Below are positions 1-8,093 of a stretch of 64,000 nucleotides of DNA, one piece after another. Origin of the DNA: Pyruvatibacter sp. (lineage in GTDB: Bacteria; Pseudomonadota; Alphaproteobacteria; CGMCC-115125). The DNA lies in NCBI RefSeq assembly GCF_040219635.1, contig NZ_JAVJSC010000001.1:62001-126000 (forward strand), read 5' to 3'. The number at the start of each line of letters is the position of its first letter. Position 1 is the first letter of the stretch. Both the position numbers and the translations under genes were made by a program. The notes under the pieces were generated by a model. It worked only from the letters and a program-made list of their open reading frames with translations, searched no databases and had not been told where the DNA came from.

Positions 1-1355
1 TCTGCTGATGCACCGAATGCCGGGAAGGGCGATATCTGCCCGGCAAGTTCGGCTGACGTGGCAAGGCTTGTGGCTGTAACGAGCGCGCACAGGCTGGCAA
101 CCATCGCCCGCCCTTCGTCCGACCCATAGGCAAGGCCAAAGCTCATAACCAGCGGTGCAGCATTGGTGACTGTTAGTGCAAGAGACCTTTGCTCATCTGC
201 CTTTGATTGTTCTTCGTAAGTCAGATCAAGCGCGATTGTCAGCAGGCGGACGGTATTGACCAGCGCATCAATATCAATGCCGCTTTCGCTACCCGCCGCC
301 ACGAATGCTGAAAGGTCCAGTGTGGCTGTGGGATCTGTACGGCCATTGTGGGCACACATTGATACGTGTGCGTTGGCGTCAAAGATTACAGGCCCGGCAT
401 CACCCATATAGCTTGCTGCCGTCTGCGCCGCCAAAGCCTCCCCGTCCCGTGTGGAAAGGGACTGGCTGATCACATCAGTGGGGGCGAGTGCCGTCCAGAT
501 GTCGGAGTCGGCATCAAGATGGGTATCACGATCATCGTCGGCGGGAATGCCTGCCATGGCAGCGTCCAGCAGTCGCTGCGCGCCGGTTGCGGGCAGGCCC
601 ATCCGTTGTGCGGCCTCGAGTGCCTCGTGTAGCGCCGTGTTTTCCGACAGAGGGGATTTCGCCGAGCAGTCACTATTCAGTGCGGCTGCGATCTGGCTGC
701 GGATGGTATTCATCATGGCGCGGCCCATGGCGAGCGCAGCCGCATCCTCGCGGTACGCAAACCCGTGACAGGCAGCGGAACCGTCAGGCAAATCTGCGGG
801 GGCCGGCGGCGTACCTACACGCCCATACGCCCAGCCAAGGCCGACGGTCTGCCACAGGTCAGCCGAAAATGTCGCCCGCCGCTGGAGGAGACACGCGCGC
901 AGTTCGTCGTGAAAGACCAGGGCATCTGTCTCGCTGGAAAAATATCCGGCGTCCCAACCCGCGCGGGCAAGAGCGCCCGCCACGCGGTCCAGCGTGCTGC
1001 GGATATCTGTCTCGGCTGTCGTGTCGAAGTGGCCATCAATGTCTGCCATCGGGCGATAGCGCCGAAGCGCCTGCGGCACCTTGGCCTCCCGAACACGGCG
1101 GCGGGCCACCGGCGCGCCGTCAGCAAGGGCTGCATGGTGGGCAAACGCCGCTGTAACGCTGGCAGGCCAGGCGCAAGGCGCTGTGAAGCGATGGTCCGCG
1201 CCATCCACTTCATAGTCGTCGGCCTTACCAACTGAGTGCTGGCGAAATGCCACACGGTCGTAGGGGCCGCCCTCATACAGGCCAAAAGACTCGCCCCGGG
1301 ACGACCCGCGCGAATGCTGTGTGTCCGGCCCCGTGAAAAAGCGGTGAATGCGCAT
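1..1355 (-). CDS. Class II (B12-dependent) ribonucleotide reductase-like protein, catalytically degenerate, 3' part outside window
   Basis: The first 451 codons of a longer gene are visible, starting at an ATG (MRIHRFF). Two stretches resemble alphaproteobacterial NrdJ. Residues about 118-178 contain DRVAGALARAGWDAGYF, then DELRACL, then GLGWAYG. Residues about 365-446 contain GLAYGSDEGRAMV and LATSAELAG...SPFPAF. A helical stretch at 206-270 resembles the NrdJ segment just after its glycine-rich substrate-binding region. However, about 150-200 residues that carry the substrate-binding and finger-loop region in NrdJ are absent after WAYG. The position of the conserved NPCSE active-site motif reads SMCAHNGRTDP (332-342), so the catalytic Glu and its context are gone. 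I infer a non-enzymatic paralogue. Homology rests on remembered NrdJ sequences. It diverges from the receiver-domain gene. Confidence 0.6.
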   Translation of the reverse strand, partial: MRIHRFFTGPDTQHSRGSSRGESFGLYEGGPYDRVAFRQHSVGKADDYEVDGADHRFTAPCAWPASVTAAFAHHAALADGAPVARRRVREAKVPQALRRYRPMADIDGHFDTTAETDIRSTLDRVAGALARAGWDAGYFSSETDALVFHDELRACLLQRRATFSADLWQTVGLGWAYGRVGTPPAPADLPDGSAACHGFAYREDAAALAMGRAMMNTIRSQIAAALNSDCSAKSPLSENTALHEALEAAQRMGLPATGAQRLLDAAMAGIPADDDRDTHLDADSDIWTALAPTDVISQSLSTRDGEALAAQTAASYMGDAGPVIFDANAHVSMCAHNGRTDPTATLDLSAFVAAGSESGIDIDALVNTVRLLTIALDLTYEEQSKADEQRSLALTVTNAAPLVMSFGLAYGSDEGRAMVASLCALVTATSLATSAELAGQISPFPAFGASA

Positions 1356-1679
1356 GGTCTGCCCCCAACGACCAACCGGAAATGACTCGTCCGGCCCAAA
1401 ACACCACATAATGTAGCGCTGGTAATCTGGTTAACAAAATATGGGGGCAGGAGAGGTTTGTGGTCAAGGTCTGGGCGCTGCTTGTCGGCCTTTATCCCCA
1501 ACTTTCGGATTTCCCGGAAAGCCGCAAAAACGTCAGCAGCGTTAAACAGTCATAAGGCGATTCGGGCCAATATGCTTGCCGGAGGCTCCAGATGGTCAAG
1601 AGATGGGGCATTGAACACGGTCAAGCCGTGGCGCTGTCCTGTGCGCCGACCAGACGAAAAATGGGTGGAGAAGGCAAGA
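1356..1679. other. Divergent intergenic region (RNR-like gene / receiver gene)
   Basis: This 324-bp stretch lies between two divergent genes and must hold both promoters. An open frame runs upstream of the receiver gene to 1458, but its codons do not look like a receiver N-terminus and the good ribosome-binding site lies at 1667-1674. I see no convincing NrdR box or cobalamin riboswitch. Confidence 0.5.
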
Positions 1680-2195
1680 ATGCCTGCGAGCAAAGACCAA
1701 GCGAAGCAGATACTCGGCGACGTCAGCATGGTCGTCATTGACGACAATGCCAACACACTGAAGCTTCTGCGCGAACTGTTGCAGGCTTTTGGCGTGGATG
1801 ACCTTCGCCTGGCGGCGGACGCGCAGACCGGCCTTGAGATGGTGAATTTCAAAGCGCCGGATATGATCCTGTGTGACTGGCATATGGTGCCAATGGACGG
1901 GATCGCTTTTCTCAAGCGCCTGCGCCACCGGGACAACGCGGCAGGATGCAGGGTTCCCGCCATAATGCTCACTGCGCACACCAAGCCGGAAGTGGTCAAA
2001 GCCTCCATGGACGCTGGTGCCAATCATTTTGTTGCCAAGCCGATTGTGCCGGCAAACCTGCTCAAACGCATTCAGTGGGTCAGTGCAGACCCGCGCGCGT
2101 TTGTGCTTGAAGGTGACCACTATGTGTTGCGCGAAGCCCCCGCCGCGGTTGCTGCAGCGACTGCCTCCAAAGCAGAAGAAATCTGGGAAATCTAG
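1680..2195 (+). CDS. CheY-like single-domain response regulator
   Basis: This 171-residue protein is a phosphoryl-accepting receiver domain with a short C-terminal tail and no output domain. The acidic pair is D21/D22 (VVIDDNANT), the phosphoacceptor is D66 (ILCDWHM), the switch Thr is T98 (IMLTAH) and the conserved Lys is K120 (FVAKP). The start is the ATG preceded by GGAGAAGG at 1667-1674; longer frames upstream lack a Shine-Dalgarno sequence. After the receiver, residues 125-171 (WVSADPRAFV onward) form an Ala/Glu-rich tail of unknown role. No histidine kinase is adjacent, so the partner cannot be inferred. A DivK/CheY-type protein-protein role is more likely than DNA binding. Confidence 0.88.
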   Translation: MPASKDQAKQILGDVSMVVIDDNANTLKLLRELLQAFGVDDLRLAADAQTGLEMVNFKAPDMILCDWHMVPMDGIAFLKRLRHRDNAAGCRVPAIMLTAHTKPEVVKASMDAGANHFVAKPIVPANLLKRIQWVSADPRAFVLEGDHYVLREAPAAVAAATASKAEEIWEI

Positions 2196-2330
2196 GCTAT
2201 TTGGCTCTCCATTTTAGCTAAAACCGAGGCTGGACGCTGTGCCCGGCACGGTGCCATATTGCGTTCACGCTTGGCCTGCCGTGATTTGCGGTCCAAGTCC
2301 CTGATTTTTTGATACGGCGGCGGAAACGGC

Positions 2331-2711
2331 ATGTGGTTCAGACAGATTTTTTCGTGGTGGAACGGTCAGACCTACGGCACCCGCCTGTGGACATGGCGAC
2401 GCGGTGAATTGGCTGGCGAAGACAGTCAGGGAAATCTGTATTACCGCGATCGCAAAAATCCCAAACGGCGGTGGGTCATCTACAACGGCCTTGTTGAAGC
2501 GTCCCGCGTGCCGCCTGAGTGGCACGGCTGGTTGCACCAGACCGTTGATGAAGTCCCAGCCGAGGCCGCCTACAAGCCTCGCGACTGGGAAAAGCCGCAT
2601 ATGCCTAACCTGACCGGATCACAGCAGGCATATCGCCCGGCTGGCTCACTGATTACCGGCACCCCGCGCGCCAGAACGGCGGGTGATTACGAGGCCTGGA
2701 AACCTGAATAA
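2331..2711 (+). CDS. NADH:ubiquinone oxidoreductase subunit NDUFA12 family
   Basis: This 126-residue protein matches the NDUFA12/B17.2 family, an accessory subunit of respiratory complex I shared by mitochondria and Alphaproteobacteria. Visible hallmarks are the Trp/Tyr-rich N-terminus (WWNGQTYGTRLWT), the segment YYRDRKNPKRRWVIYNG (residues about 37-53), PPEWHGWLH and a Pro-rich C-terminal tail. It lies away from any nuo operon, which is usual for this gene, and is followed closely by mlaD and a DUF2155 gene. Together these make a small envelope/respiration cluster common in this class. Confidence 0.93.
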   Translation: MWFRQIFSWWNGQTYGTRLWTWRRGELAGEDSQGNLYYRDRKNPKRRWVIYNGLVEASRVPPEWHGWLHQTVDEVPAEAAYKPRDWEKPHMPNLTGSQQAYRPAGSLITGTPRARTAGDYEAWKPE

Positions 2712-2764
2712 GACACCGCCTTGCCGCACCTGACTTGCGGCATCTAACCCCAAGGACACACGAC

Positions 2765-3220
2765 ATGCAGTCTTCGATTGTTGAGACCCTGACCGGAGCC
2801 GCCGTGATCCTCATCGCGGGTGTATTTCTGTTTTTTGCCTATACAGCGACCGATTCAGGCAGCCGCGCCGGATATGAACTCACCATAGACTTTGACCGCA
2901 TCGACGGTCTTGCCATGGGCGGCGATGTGCGCATGTCAGGCATCAAGATCGGCACGGTGGTAGATCAGGTACTTGATCCCAAAACCTATATTGCGCGCGT
3001 CACAATTTCAGTTGCGCAGGACGTTGCACTCCCCGAAGACACAAGTGCAAAGATCACGTCGGAAGGTCTATTGGGCGGTTCTTACATTGCGCTGACACCT
3101 GGCGGTGCCGAAGACATGCTGGCCGATGGTGACGAGATCATGTTTGCCCAGGGCTCGATCGACCTGATCGGACTGGTCAGCCAGGCGGTATTCAGTGCAG
3201 GCGGGAGCGACGACGAGTGA
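2765..3220 (+). CDS. mlaD: MlaD: outer-membrane lipid asymmetry (MCE domain) protein
   Basis: This 151-residue protein has one N-terminal membrane anchor (about residues 11-29, AAVILIAGVFLFFAYTA) and a single MCE domain (about 38-115). The domain includes FDRIDGLAMGGDVRMSGIKIGTV and the SEGLLGGSYIALTPGG segment. MlaD hexamers are the periplasmic substrate-binding part of the Mla ABC phospholipid transporter. The start is the ATG of MQSSIVETL; an upstream extension to 2735 adds residues that do not fit the family. The ATPase, permease and other mla genes are not nearby. The stop overlaps the next start by 4 bp (GTGA), so the two are translationally coupled. Confidence 0.92.
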   Translation: MQSSIVETLTGAAVILIAGVFLFFAYTATDSGSRAGYELTIDFDRIDGLAMGGDVRMSGIKIGTVVDQVLDPKTYIARVTISVAQDVALPEDTSAKITSEGLLGGSYIALTPGGAEDMLADGDEIMFAQGSIDLIGLVSQAVFSAGGSDDE

Positions 3221-3708
3221 ACCTGTCGCTTTTCCCGTCACGTATAGCCCCCGCCAGCTTTTTTGCGGCACTCACTTTGCTCGTGCAAGGCACAGCGCTT
3301 GCGCAGGGTGCCGACACAGACGCCCAAGCCGCCAACCCCGCCGCGCCCGCGGTGGTTGAGATTGAGCGCAAGCCCGACACAGCTCACATCATGGGCCTCA
3401 ACAAAATCACCGCCCGCACACACCCGATGACCGTCAAAATTGATGAGTCTCTGCGTTTTGGCACGCTTGGCATTATTGTGCGCGCCTGTGAAAAAGCCCG
3501 CCCCGAGGACCCGCCCAAGACGATAGGCTTCTTTGAAATCCGCGAATACCCGGTAAACGAGGAGCTTACTGAGGAGCCTGAGCCTATTTTCAGCGGCTGG
3601 ATGCTGGCGTCATCGCCGGGCCTTAACGCCCTTGAACACCCGGTCTATGACGTGTGGCTCAAGGACTGCAGTATTTCCTCCGGACCTGCGTCGGCGGCCA
3701 GTGAATAA
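3217..3708 (+). CDS. DUF2155 domain-containing exported protein
   Basis: This 163-residue protein starts at a GTG overlapping the mlaD stop. An N-terminal signal peptide ends near ALAQG (residues about 1-31), so the product is probably periplasmic. A linker rich in Ala/Pro precedes the DUF2155 domain, with ITARTHPMTVKIDESLRFGTLGIIVRACEK and the FSGWMLASSPGLNALEHPVYDVWLKDC end that marks the family. The function is unknown. Its 3' end overlaps the convergent aat gene by 64 bp, an unusually long convergent overlap. Confidence 0.88.
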   Translation: MNLSLFPSRIAPASFFAALTLLVQGTALAQGADTDAQAANPAAPAVVEIERKPDTAHIMGLNKITARTHPMTVKIDESLRFGTLGIIVRACEKARPEDPPKTIGFFEIREYPVNEELTEEPEPIFSGWMLASSPGLNALEHPVYDVWLKDCSISSGPASAASE

Positions 3709-4301
3709 AAATCCGCCGGCACCTCAATGGCGTCGGCAAGCCGCTCGCGGTATTCACTGCGCGGTATCTCCACAGCGCCGAACTGCGCCAGATGATCCGT
3801 TACAAACTGCGTATCAAGCAGTGTGAACCCACCGCGTCTGAGCCGCGCCAGCAGATGCACAAGCGCCACCTTGCTGGCATCCGTCGCCCGCGAAAACATG
3901 CTTTCACCGAAAAACGCGGCCCCCAGCGAGACGCCATACAGACCACCAACAAGCACGCCGTCCTTCCAGCACTCGACTGAATGTGCCGCCCCGCGCGCGT
4001 TAAGTTCGCAATACAGATCGACTATCCTGTCATTGATCCATGTGCCTGAACGGCCCGGTGCGGGTGTTGCGCAGGCCGCCATAGTGGCGCGAAACGCAGT
4101 ATCAACCGTCACGTCATAGGGGCGTTGGCGGATGGTGCGTTTGAGCTTGCGCGGCACATGAAAGCTGTCGAGCGGCAGAATGCCCCGCTCGGTCGGGTCC
4201 ACCCAGTACAGCGAAGGGTCATCACGGGATTCGCCCATGGGAAAAACCCCATAGGCGTAGGCGCGCAGCAAAATGTCCGCGGTGATTTCGTCGTCTTCCA
4301 T
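3645..4301 (-). CDS. aat: Leucyl/phenylalanyl-tRNA--protein transferase
   Basis: This 218-residue enzyme attaches Leu or Phe from aminoacyl-tRNA to N-terminal Arg/Lys of proteins, creating N-degrons for ClpS/ClpAP. Family motifs are AYAYGVFPMGESRDDP (about 14-29), YWVDPTERGILPLDSFHVPR, the GTWIN segment, HSVECWKDGVLVGGLYGVSLGAAFFGESMFS and the LLDTQFVTDHLAQFGAVEIPR end. It is the last gene of the minus-strand series aroQ-accB-accC-aat, a common alphaproteobacterial arrangement, 67 bp after accC. The C-terminal coding sequence overlaps the DUF2155 gene on the other strand. Confidence 0.96.
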   Translation of the reverse strand: MEDDEITADILLRAYAYGVFPMGESRDDPSLYWVDPTERGILPLDSFHVPRKLKRTIRQRPYDVTVDTAFRATMAACATPAPGRSGTWINDRIVDLYCELNARGAAHSVECWKDGVLVGGLYGVSLGAAFFGESMFSRATDASKVALVHLLARLRRGGFTLLDTQFVTDHLAQFGAVEIPRSEYRERLADAIEVPADFYSLAADAGPEEILQSLSHTS

Positions 4302-4368
4302 GAAGCAACTGACCTGGCTGACCCAACTGATCCTGCTGCATGCGTTTAGGTGCGCATGTCAGGCTGGC

Positions 4369-5709
4369 TTAGCGCAGCCCCAAAAACTGCTCAAGCCAGT
4401 GAATGTGATAGTCGCCTGACTTGATGTCGTCTTCCTTTACCAGCCGGTCAAACAGCGGAATGGTAGTGTCAATGCCGCCAATCACAAACTCACGCAAGGC
4501 GCGCTGAAGTCGTGCCAGACATTCCTGCCGGTCGTCGCCGTAAATAATCAGCTTGCCAATCATGCTGTCGTAGTAGGGGGGAATACGATAGCCGGAATAG
4601 GCTGCTGAATCGATGCGCACCCCAAGTCCGCCAGGCGTATGAAAATCAGTGATGGTGCCCGGCGAGGGCGTGAAAGTCTCAGGGTGCTCGGCGTTGATGC
4701 GGCACTCAATGGCGTGACCCGTCATCACCACATCTTCCTGTCTGATGCTCAGCGGCTTGCCCGCTGCAATGCGGATCTGCTCTCGCACAAGGTCAATACC
4801 CGTCACCATTTCAGTAACCGGATGCTCAACCTGCAAGCGGGTGTTCATTTCGATAAAGAAGAACTCGCCGTCTTCATACAAGAACTCAATGGTGCCCGCG
4901 CCCAAATAGCCAAGATCGCGAATAGCCGTCGCCACAGTCTCGCCAATGCGCGTGCGTTCTTCAGGTGTGATGGCCGGAGAGGGCGATTCTTCCAGCACTT
5001 TCTGGTGACGCCGCTGCAACGAGCAATCCCGCTCGCCCAGGTGAATGGCGTTGCCGTGGGCATCGCCCAGCACCTGGATTTCTATGTGACGCGGCTTGGC
5101 CAGATAGCGCTCCATATAGAGCGAATCATCGCCGAAGGCTGCTTTCGATTCGGCGCGTGCTGTTGACACTGCGGCATCCAGTTCGGCGCGCGAACGTGCC
5201 ACTTTCATGCCGCGTCCACCACCACCGGCGGCAGCCTTTATAAGCACAGGGTAGCCCACCTGCTCTGCAACTGCCGCTGCTGCTGCTGCATCCGTGATGG
5301 CGCCGTCCGAACCGGGCACCACCGGAATGCCCAGCGCTTTTACTGTCTGCTTGGCAGCAATCTTGTCGCCCATAACACGGATATGATCCGCCTTGGGACC
5401 AATGAACGTGATGCCGTGTTCTTCAACGATGGATACAAAGTTCGCGTTTTCCGACAGGAACCCATAGCCGGGATGAATTGCATCTGCTCCGGTAATTTCT
5501 GCGGCCGAGATGATCGCCGGGATATTGAGATAGCTCTCTGATGCGGGCGCCGGACCAATGCACACACTTTCATCTGCCAGCCGCACATGCATCGCGTCGG
5601 CATCCGCGGTGGAATGCACAGCGACAGTGGCAATGCCAAGCTCGGTGCAGGCGCGTTGAATGCGCAGGGCAATCTCGCCGCGATTGGCTATGAGAACTTT
5701 TTTGAACAT
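4369..5709 (-). CDS. accC: Acetyl-CoA carboxylase, biotin carboxylase subunit
   Basis: This 446-residue enzyme carboxylates biotin on AccB using ATP and bicarbonate, the first half-reaction of malonyl-CoA synthesis. It opens with MFKKVLIANRGEIALRI. Further motifs are HPGYGFLSENANF (79-91), the ATP-grasp glycine loop GGGGRGM (162-168), the ERDCSLQRRHQKVLEE block and the metal-binding EMNTRLQVEHPVTE. I chose the ATG at 5709, preceded by a GGGACGG sequence, over the ATG 15 bases upstream because the family begins MFKK. It follows accB by 54 bp and is co-directional with it. Confidence 0.97.
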   Translation of the reverse strand: MFKKVLIANRGEIALRIQRACTELGIATVAVHSTADADAMHVRLADESVCIGPAPASESYLNIPAIISAAEITGADAIHPGYGFLSENANFVSIVEEHGITFIGPKADHIRVMGDKIAAKQTVKALGIPVVPGSDGAITDAAAAAAVAEQVGYPVLIKAAAGGGGRGMKVARSRAELDAAVSTARAESKAAFGDDSLYMERYLAKPRHIEIQVLGDAHGNAIHLGERDCSLQRRHQKVLEESPSPAITPEERTRIGETVATAIRDLGYLGAGTIEFLYEDGEFFFIEMNTRLQVEHPVTEMVTGIDLVREQIRIAAGKPLSIRQEDVVMTGHAIECRINAEHPETFTPSPGTITDFHTPGGLGVRIDSAAYSGYRIPPYYDSMIGKLIIYGDDRQECLARLQRALREFVIGGIDTTIPLFDRLVKEDDIKSGDYHIHWLEQFLGLR

Positions 5710-5763
5710 CTTGCCGTCCCGCATCCCGGTGCTTGATAATTTTGTTGGTTTTTGTTGTGTAGC

Positions 5764-6234
5764 TTACTCGATAACGATAAGCGCTTCGCCGAACTCAACC
5801 GGCTGCGCATCCTGCACAAGCACCTGCTTTACCTTGCCGCTTTTGGGCGCTGGGATCGGGTTCATGGTTTTCATGGCTTCAATAATCAGCAGTGTGTCAC
5901 CCTCTGAAACGCTGTCGCCCACCTGTACGAAGGCAGCTGCCCCCGGCTCCGGTGCCACATAAACCGTGCCTACCATCGGTGATGTTACAGCACCTGCATG
6001 GCTTGCAGCATCGCCGGCCGGCTTGTCGCCGGACGCCGCTGGTGCTGCGGGGGTCGTAGAGGCAGCGACGGGCGGCGGCGCATACTGCACAGCGCCGCCG
6101 CCTGCATTGCGCGCAACCCTGATTTTGAAATCTTCCGTCTCGACTTCAATTTCGGTCAGCTCGGTTTCCTTGAGCAGATCCGCAAGATCGCGGATCATCT
6201 CTTTATCAACCGGGCCGGAATTGGAACTGCTCAT
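5764..6234 (-). CDS. accB: Acetyl-CoA carboxylase biotin carboxyl carrier protein
   Basis: This 156-residue protein has the usual AccB layout: an N-terminal helical region (1-45), a flexible Ala/Pro-rich linker (46-80) and a C-terminal biotinyl domain. The biotinylation motif EAMKTMN places the modified lysine at K122. The domain ends in VEFGEALIVIE. The start at MSSSNSG is supported by a GGAGAACC sequence just upstream; a longer frame reaches back to 6309 without one. It lies 81 bp after aroQ and 54 bp before accC, forming the aroQ-accB-accC operon. Confidence 0.96.
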   Translation of the reverse strand: MSSSNSGPVDKEMIRDLADLLKETELTEIEVETEDFKIRVARNAGGGAVQYAPPPVAASTTPAAPAASGDKPAGDAASHAGAVTSPMVGTVYVAPEPGAAAFVQVGDSVSEGDTLLIIEAMKTMNPIPAPKSGKVKQVLVQDAQPVEFGEALIVIE

Positions 6235-6315
6235 CAGGTTCTCCGTTGGACGGTGTGCATTCAAAATGCAGCAAAGGATCAGGTCACGTGCACGCGCAAT
6301 GCGACACAAAAAAGT

Positions 6316-6756
6316 CTAGCTGCGGGTTATATCCGCGATGGCGTCCAGCGCAAGGTCATAGCCAAGCGGGCCAAAGCCGCAAATGACGCCGCGCGCGATG
6401 TCTGAAATGAAAGAGTGCTGGCGAAAATCCTCGCGGGCATAGGGGTTAGAAAGATGAACCTCGATAACAGGTTTATCGCACGCAAGCACGGCGTCGCGAA
6501 TGGCAACTGACGTGTGCGTGTAGCCCGCCGCATTGAGAACCACCCCGTCTGCTCCGGTGCGCGCCTCCTGCAACCAGTCCACAAGCTCGCCTTCGCGGTT
6601 GGACTGGCGAAAATCGGCGGTCAGCCCAAGCGCTCTGGCTTTCGCGGCCACGCGCTTTTCAAGGTCGGCCAGCGTGCCCGCGCCATAAATCTCCGGCTCC
6701 CGCTGGCCAAGCAGGTTCAGGTTTGGACCGTTAAGAACAAAAATTGTCGCCGCCAT
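6316..6756 (-). CDS. aroQ: Type II 3-dehydroquinate dehydratase
   Basis: This 146-residue enzyme catalyses the third step of the shikimate pathway. The type II signature is clear: NGPNLNLLGQREPEIYG (9-25) with the catalytic Arg19/Tyr24 region, then QSNREGELVDW, LNAAGYTHTSVAIRDA, and VHLSNPYAREDFRQHSF with the catalytic His. The length is normal for the dodecameric type II family. It heads the aroQ-accB-accC-aat transcription unit. Confidence 0.97.
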   Translation of the reverse strand: MAATIFVLNGPNLNLLGQREPEIYGAGTLADLEKRVAAKARALGLTADFRQSNREGELVDWLQEARTGADGVVLNAAGYTHTSVAIRDAVLACDKPVIEVHLSNPYAREDFRQHSFISDIARGVICGFGPLGYDLALDAIADITRS

Positions 6757-6992
6757 GCGTAAACGAACCTTTTTGCAGTCTTTGTGTACGCCACCAGATC
6801 AGGCGCGCATAGGGTTTCGGGCGGCAGTTGGTTGCAGGCCCCAGCCAAACAAGTGTTACTAGCTCATGTGTTATACGTGAGCGACGCCCCACCGCAAAGC
6901 CATGCCCGCCCTGTGGTGTTTAAGAGTATTTTGGCCCGACATCCCTTGCCAGCCCGTTGAAAAAGAACGGGCGCATCATCATTATTGCGCCC

Positions 6993-7220
6993 ATGATTAC
7001 ACAGTCCACACAATCCGCTCTCACGTTACATATCAATGGTGAGGAGCGCGCTGTACCGGCTCCGGCAAGTGTTGAGTCTCTGCTGACCTATCTGGGGCTG
7101 GAACCGCGCAAGATTGCCGTCGAACGCAACCTCGAAATTGTGCCTAAATCCCTGTATGCGCAGACAGTTCTGTGCGACGGCGACCGGATTGAGATTGTGC
7201 AGTTCGTCGGCGGCGGCTAG
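6993..7220 (+). CDS. thiS: Sulfur carrier protein ThiS
   Basis: This product of about 75 residues has a ubiquitin-like fold. It contains LTLHINGEERAVP, the family block SVESLLTYLGLEPRKIAVERNLEIVPKS and the C-terminal GGG (FVGGG) that is adenylated and thiocarboxylated to deliver sulfur for the thiazole ring of thiamine. The start is uncertain: the ATG at 6993 gives the expected length but has no clear ribosome-binding site, and the frame is open to a TTG at 6957. It is followed 38 bp later by thiG. Confidence 0.9.
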   Translation: MITQSTQSALTLHINGEERAVPAPASVESLLTYLGLEPRKIAVERNLEIVPKSLYAQTVLCDGDRIEIVQFVGGG

Positions 7221-7258
7221 GCATTTGGCCAGCGCTGAAAAAAGAAAGATCCGTTCTT

Positions 7259-8080
7259 ATGTCCAACGCCTCAGCAAAAGCTGACACGGCCTCACCCGCA
7301 CTGTCACCGGATGACAAACCGCTCGTCATAGCCGGGCGTGAATATTCGTCGCGGCTGATTATCGGTACCGGCAAATACGAAACCTACCAACAAAACGCGG
7401 ATGCGGCTGAGGCTGCGGGCGCGGAAATTGTCACGGTCGCGATCCGGCGGGTCAACCTGACAGACCCGTCGCAGCCCCGCCTGGCAGACTATCTGGACCC
7501 TCAGCGCTATACATATCTGCCCAACACGGCGGGCTGCTTCACGGGTGAAGATGCCGTGCGCACCTTGCGTCTGGCGCGCGAGGCAGGCGGGTGGACACTG
7601 GTCAAACTTGAGGTGCTCGGCGATCAGAAAACGCTCTACCCCGACATGCGTGAGACCCTGCGCGCCGCTGAACTGCTGATCGGCGAGGGCTTTGACGTGA
7701 TGGTCTATTGCAGTGATGACCCCATCATGGCGCGCGACCTTGAGCAGATGGGCTGCTGCGCCATCATGCCGTTGGCAGCGCCCATCGGGTCCGGCCTTGG
7801 TATTCAAAACCCCGTCAATATCCGGCTCATCATTGAGCAATCCAAAGTGCCGGTGCTGGTGGATGCGGGCGTCGGTACAGCGTCTGACGCAGCGGTTGCC
7901 ATGGAGCTTGGCTGCGACGGCGTGCTTATGAACACAGCCATAGCCGAGGCGCGCGACCCGATCCGCATGGCGCGGGCGATGAAACATGCAGTGCAGGCGG
8001 GCAGGGATGCCTATCTGGCCGGGCGAATGCCCAAAAAACGCTACGCCGACCCAAGCTCGCCACTTGCAGGGCTTATCTAG
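7259..8080 (+). CDS. thiG: Thiazole synthase
   Basis: This 273-residue enzyme condenses deoxyxylulose-5-phosphate, dehydroglycine and ThiS-thiocarboxylate sulfur into the thiazole phosphate of thiamine. Motifs are SRLIIGTGKY (about 31-40), VTVAIRRVNL, LPNTAGCFT, VKLEVLGD with the Schiff-base lysine, VYCSDDP, MPLAAPIGSG, VDAGVGTASDAA and GVLMNTAIAEA. About 20 N-terminal residues precede the conserved domain. It pairs with thiS. No thiC, thiE or thiO is in the window, and I see no TPP riboswitch upstream. It converges with the dsbA-like gene, 13 bp apart. Confidence 0.96.
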   Translation: MSNASAKADTASPALSPDDKPLVIAGREYSSRLIIGTGKYETYQQNADAAEAAGAEIVTVAIRRVNLTDPSQPRLADYLDPQRYTYLPNTAGCFTGEDAVRTLRLAREAGGWTLVKLEVLGDQKTLYPDMRETLRAAELLIGEGFDVMVYCSDDPIMARDLEQMGCCAIMPLAAPIGSGLGIQNPVNIRLIIEQSKVPVLVDAGVGTASDAAVAMELGCDGVLMNTAIAEARDPIRMARAMKHAVQAGRDAYLAGRMPKKRYADPSSPLAGLI

Positions 8081-8093
8081 CCGTTAAACGCGG

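Noticed and set aside
815..1501. A 228-codon minus-strand frame at the left edge
   Set aside because: It is out of frame with the RNR-like gene and its composition is scrambled. The RNR-like frame carries conserved family blocks.
1356..1679. NrdR box for the RNR-like gene
   Set aside because: A faint acaccacataatg match is too far from the consensus to claim.
6757..6992. Possible TPP riboswitch upstream of thiS-thiG
   Set aside because: I found neither the CTGAGA core nor a matching downstream arm in this stretch.
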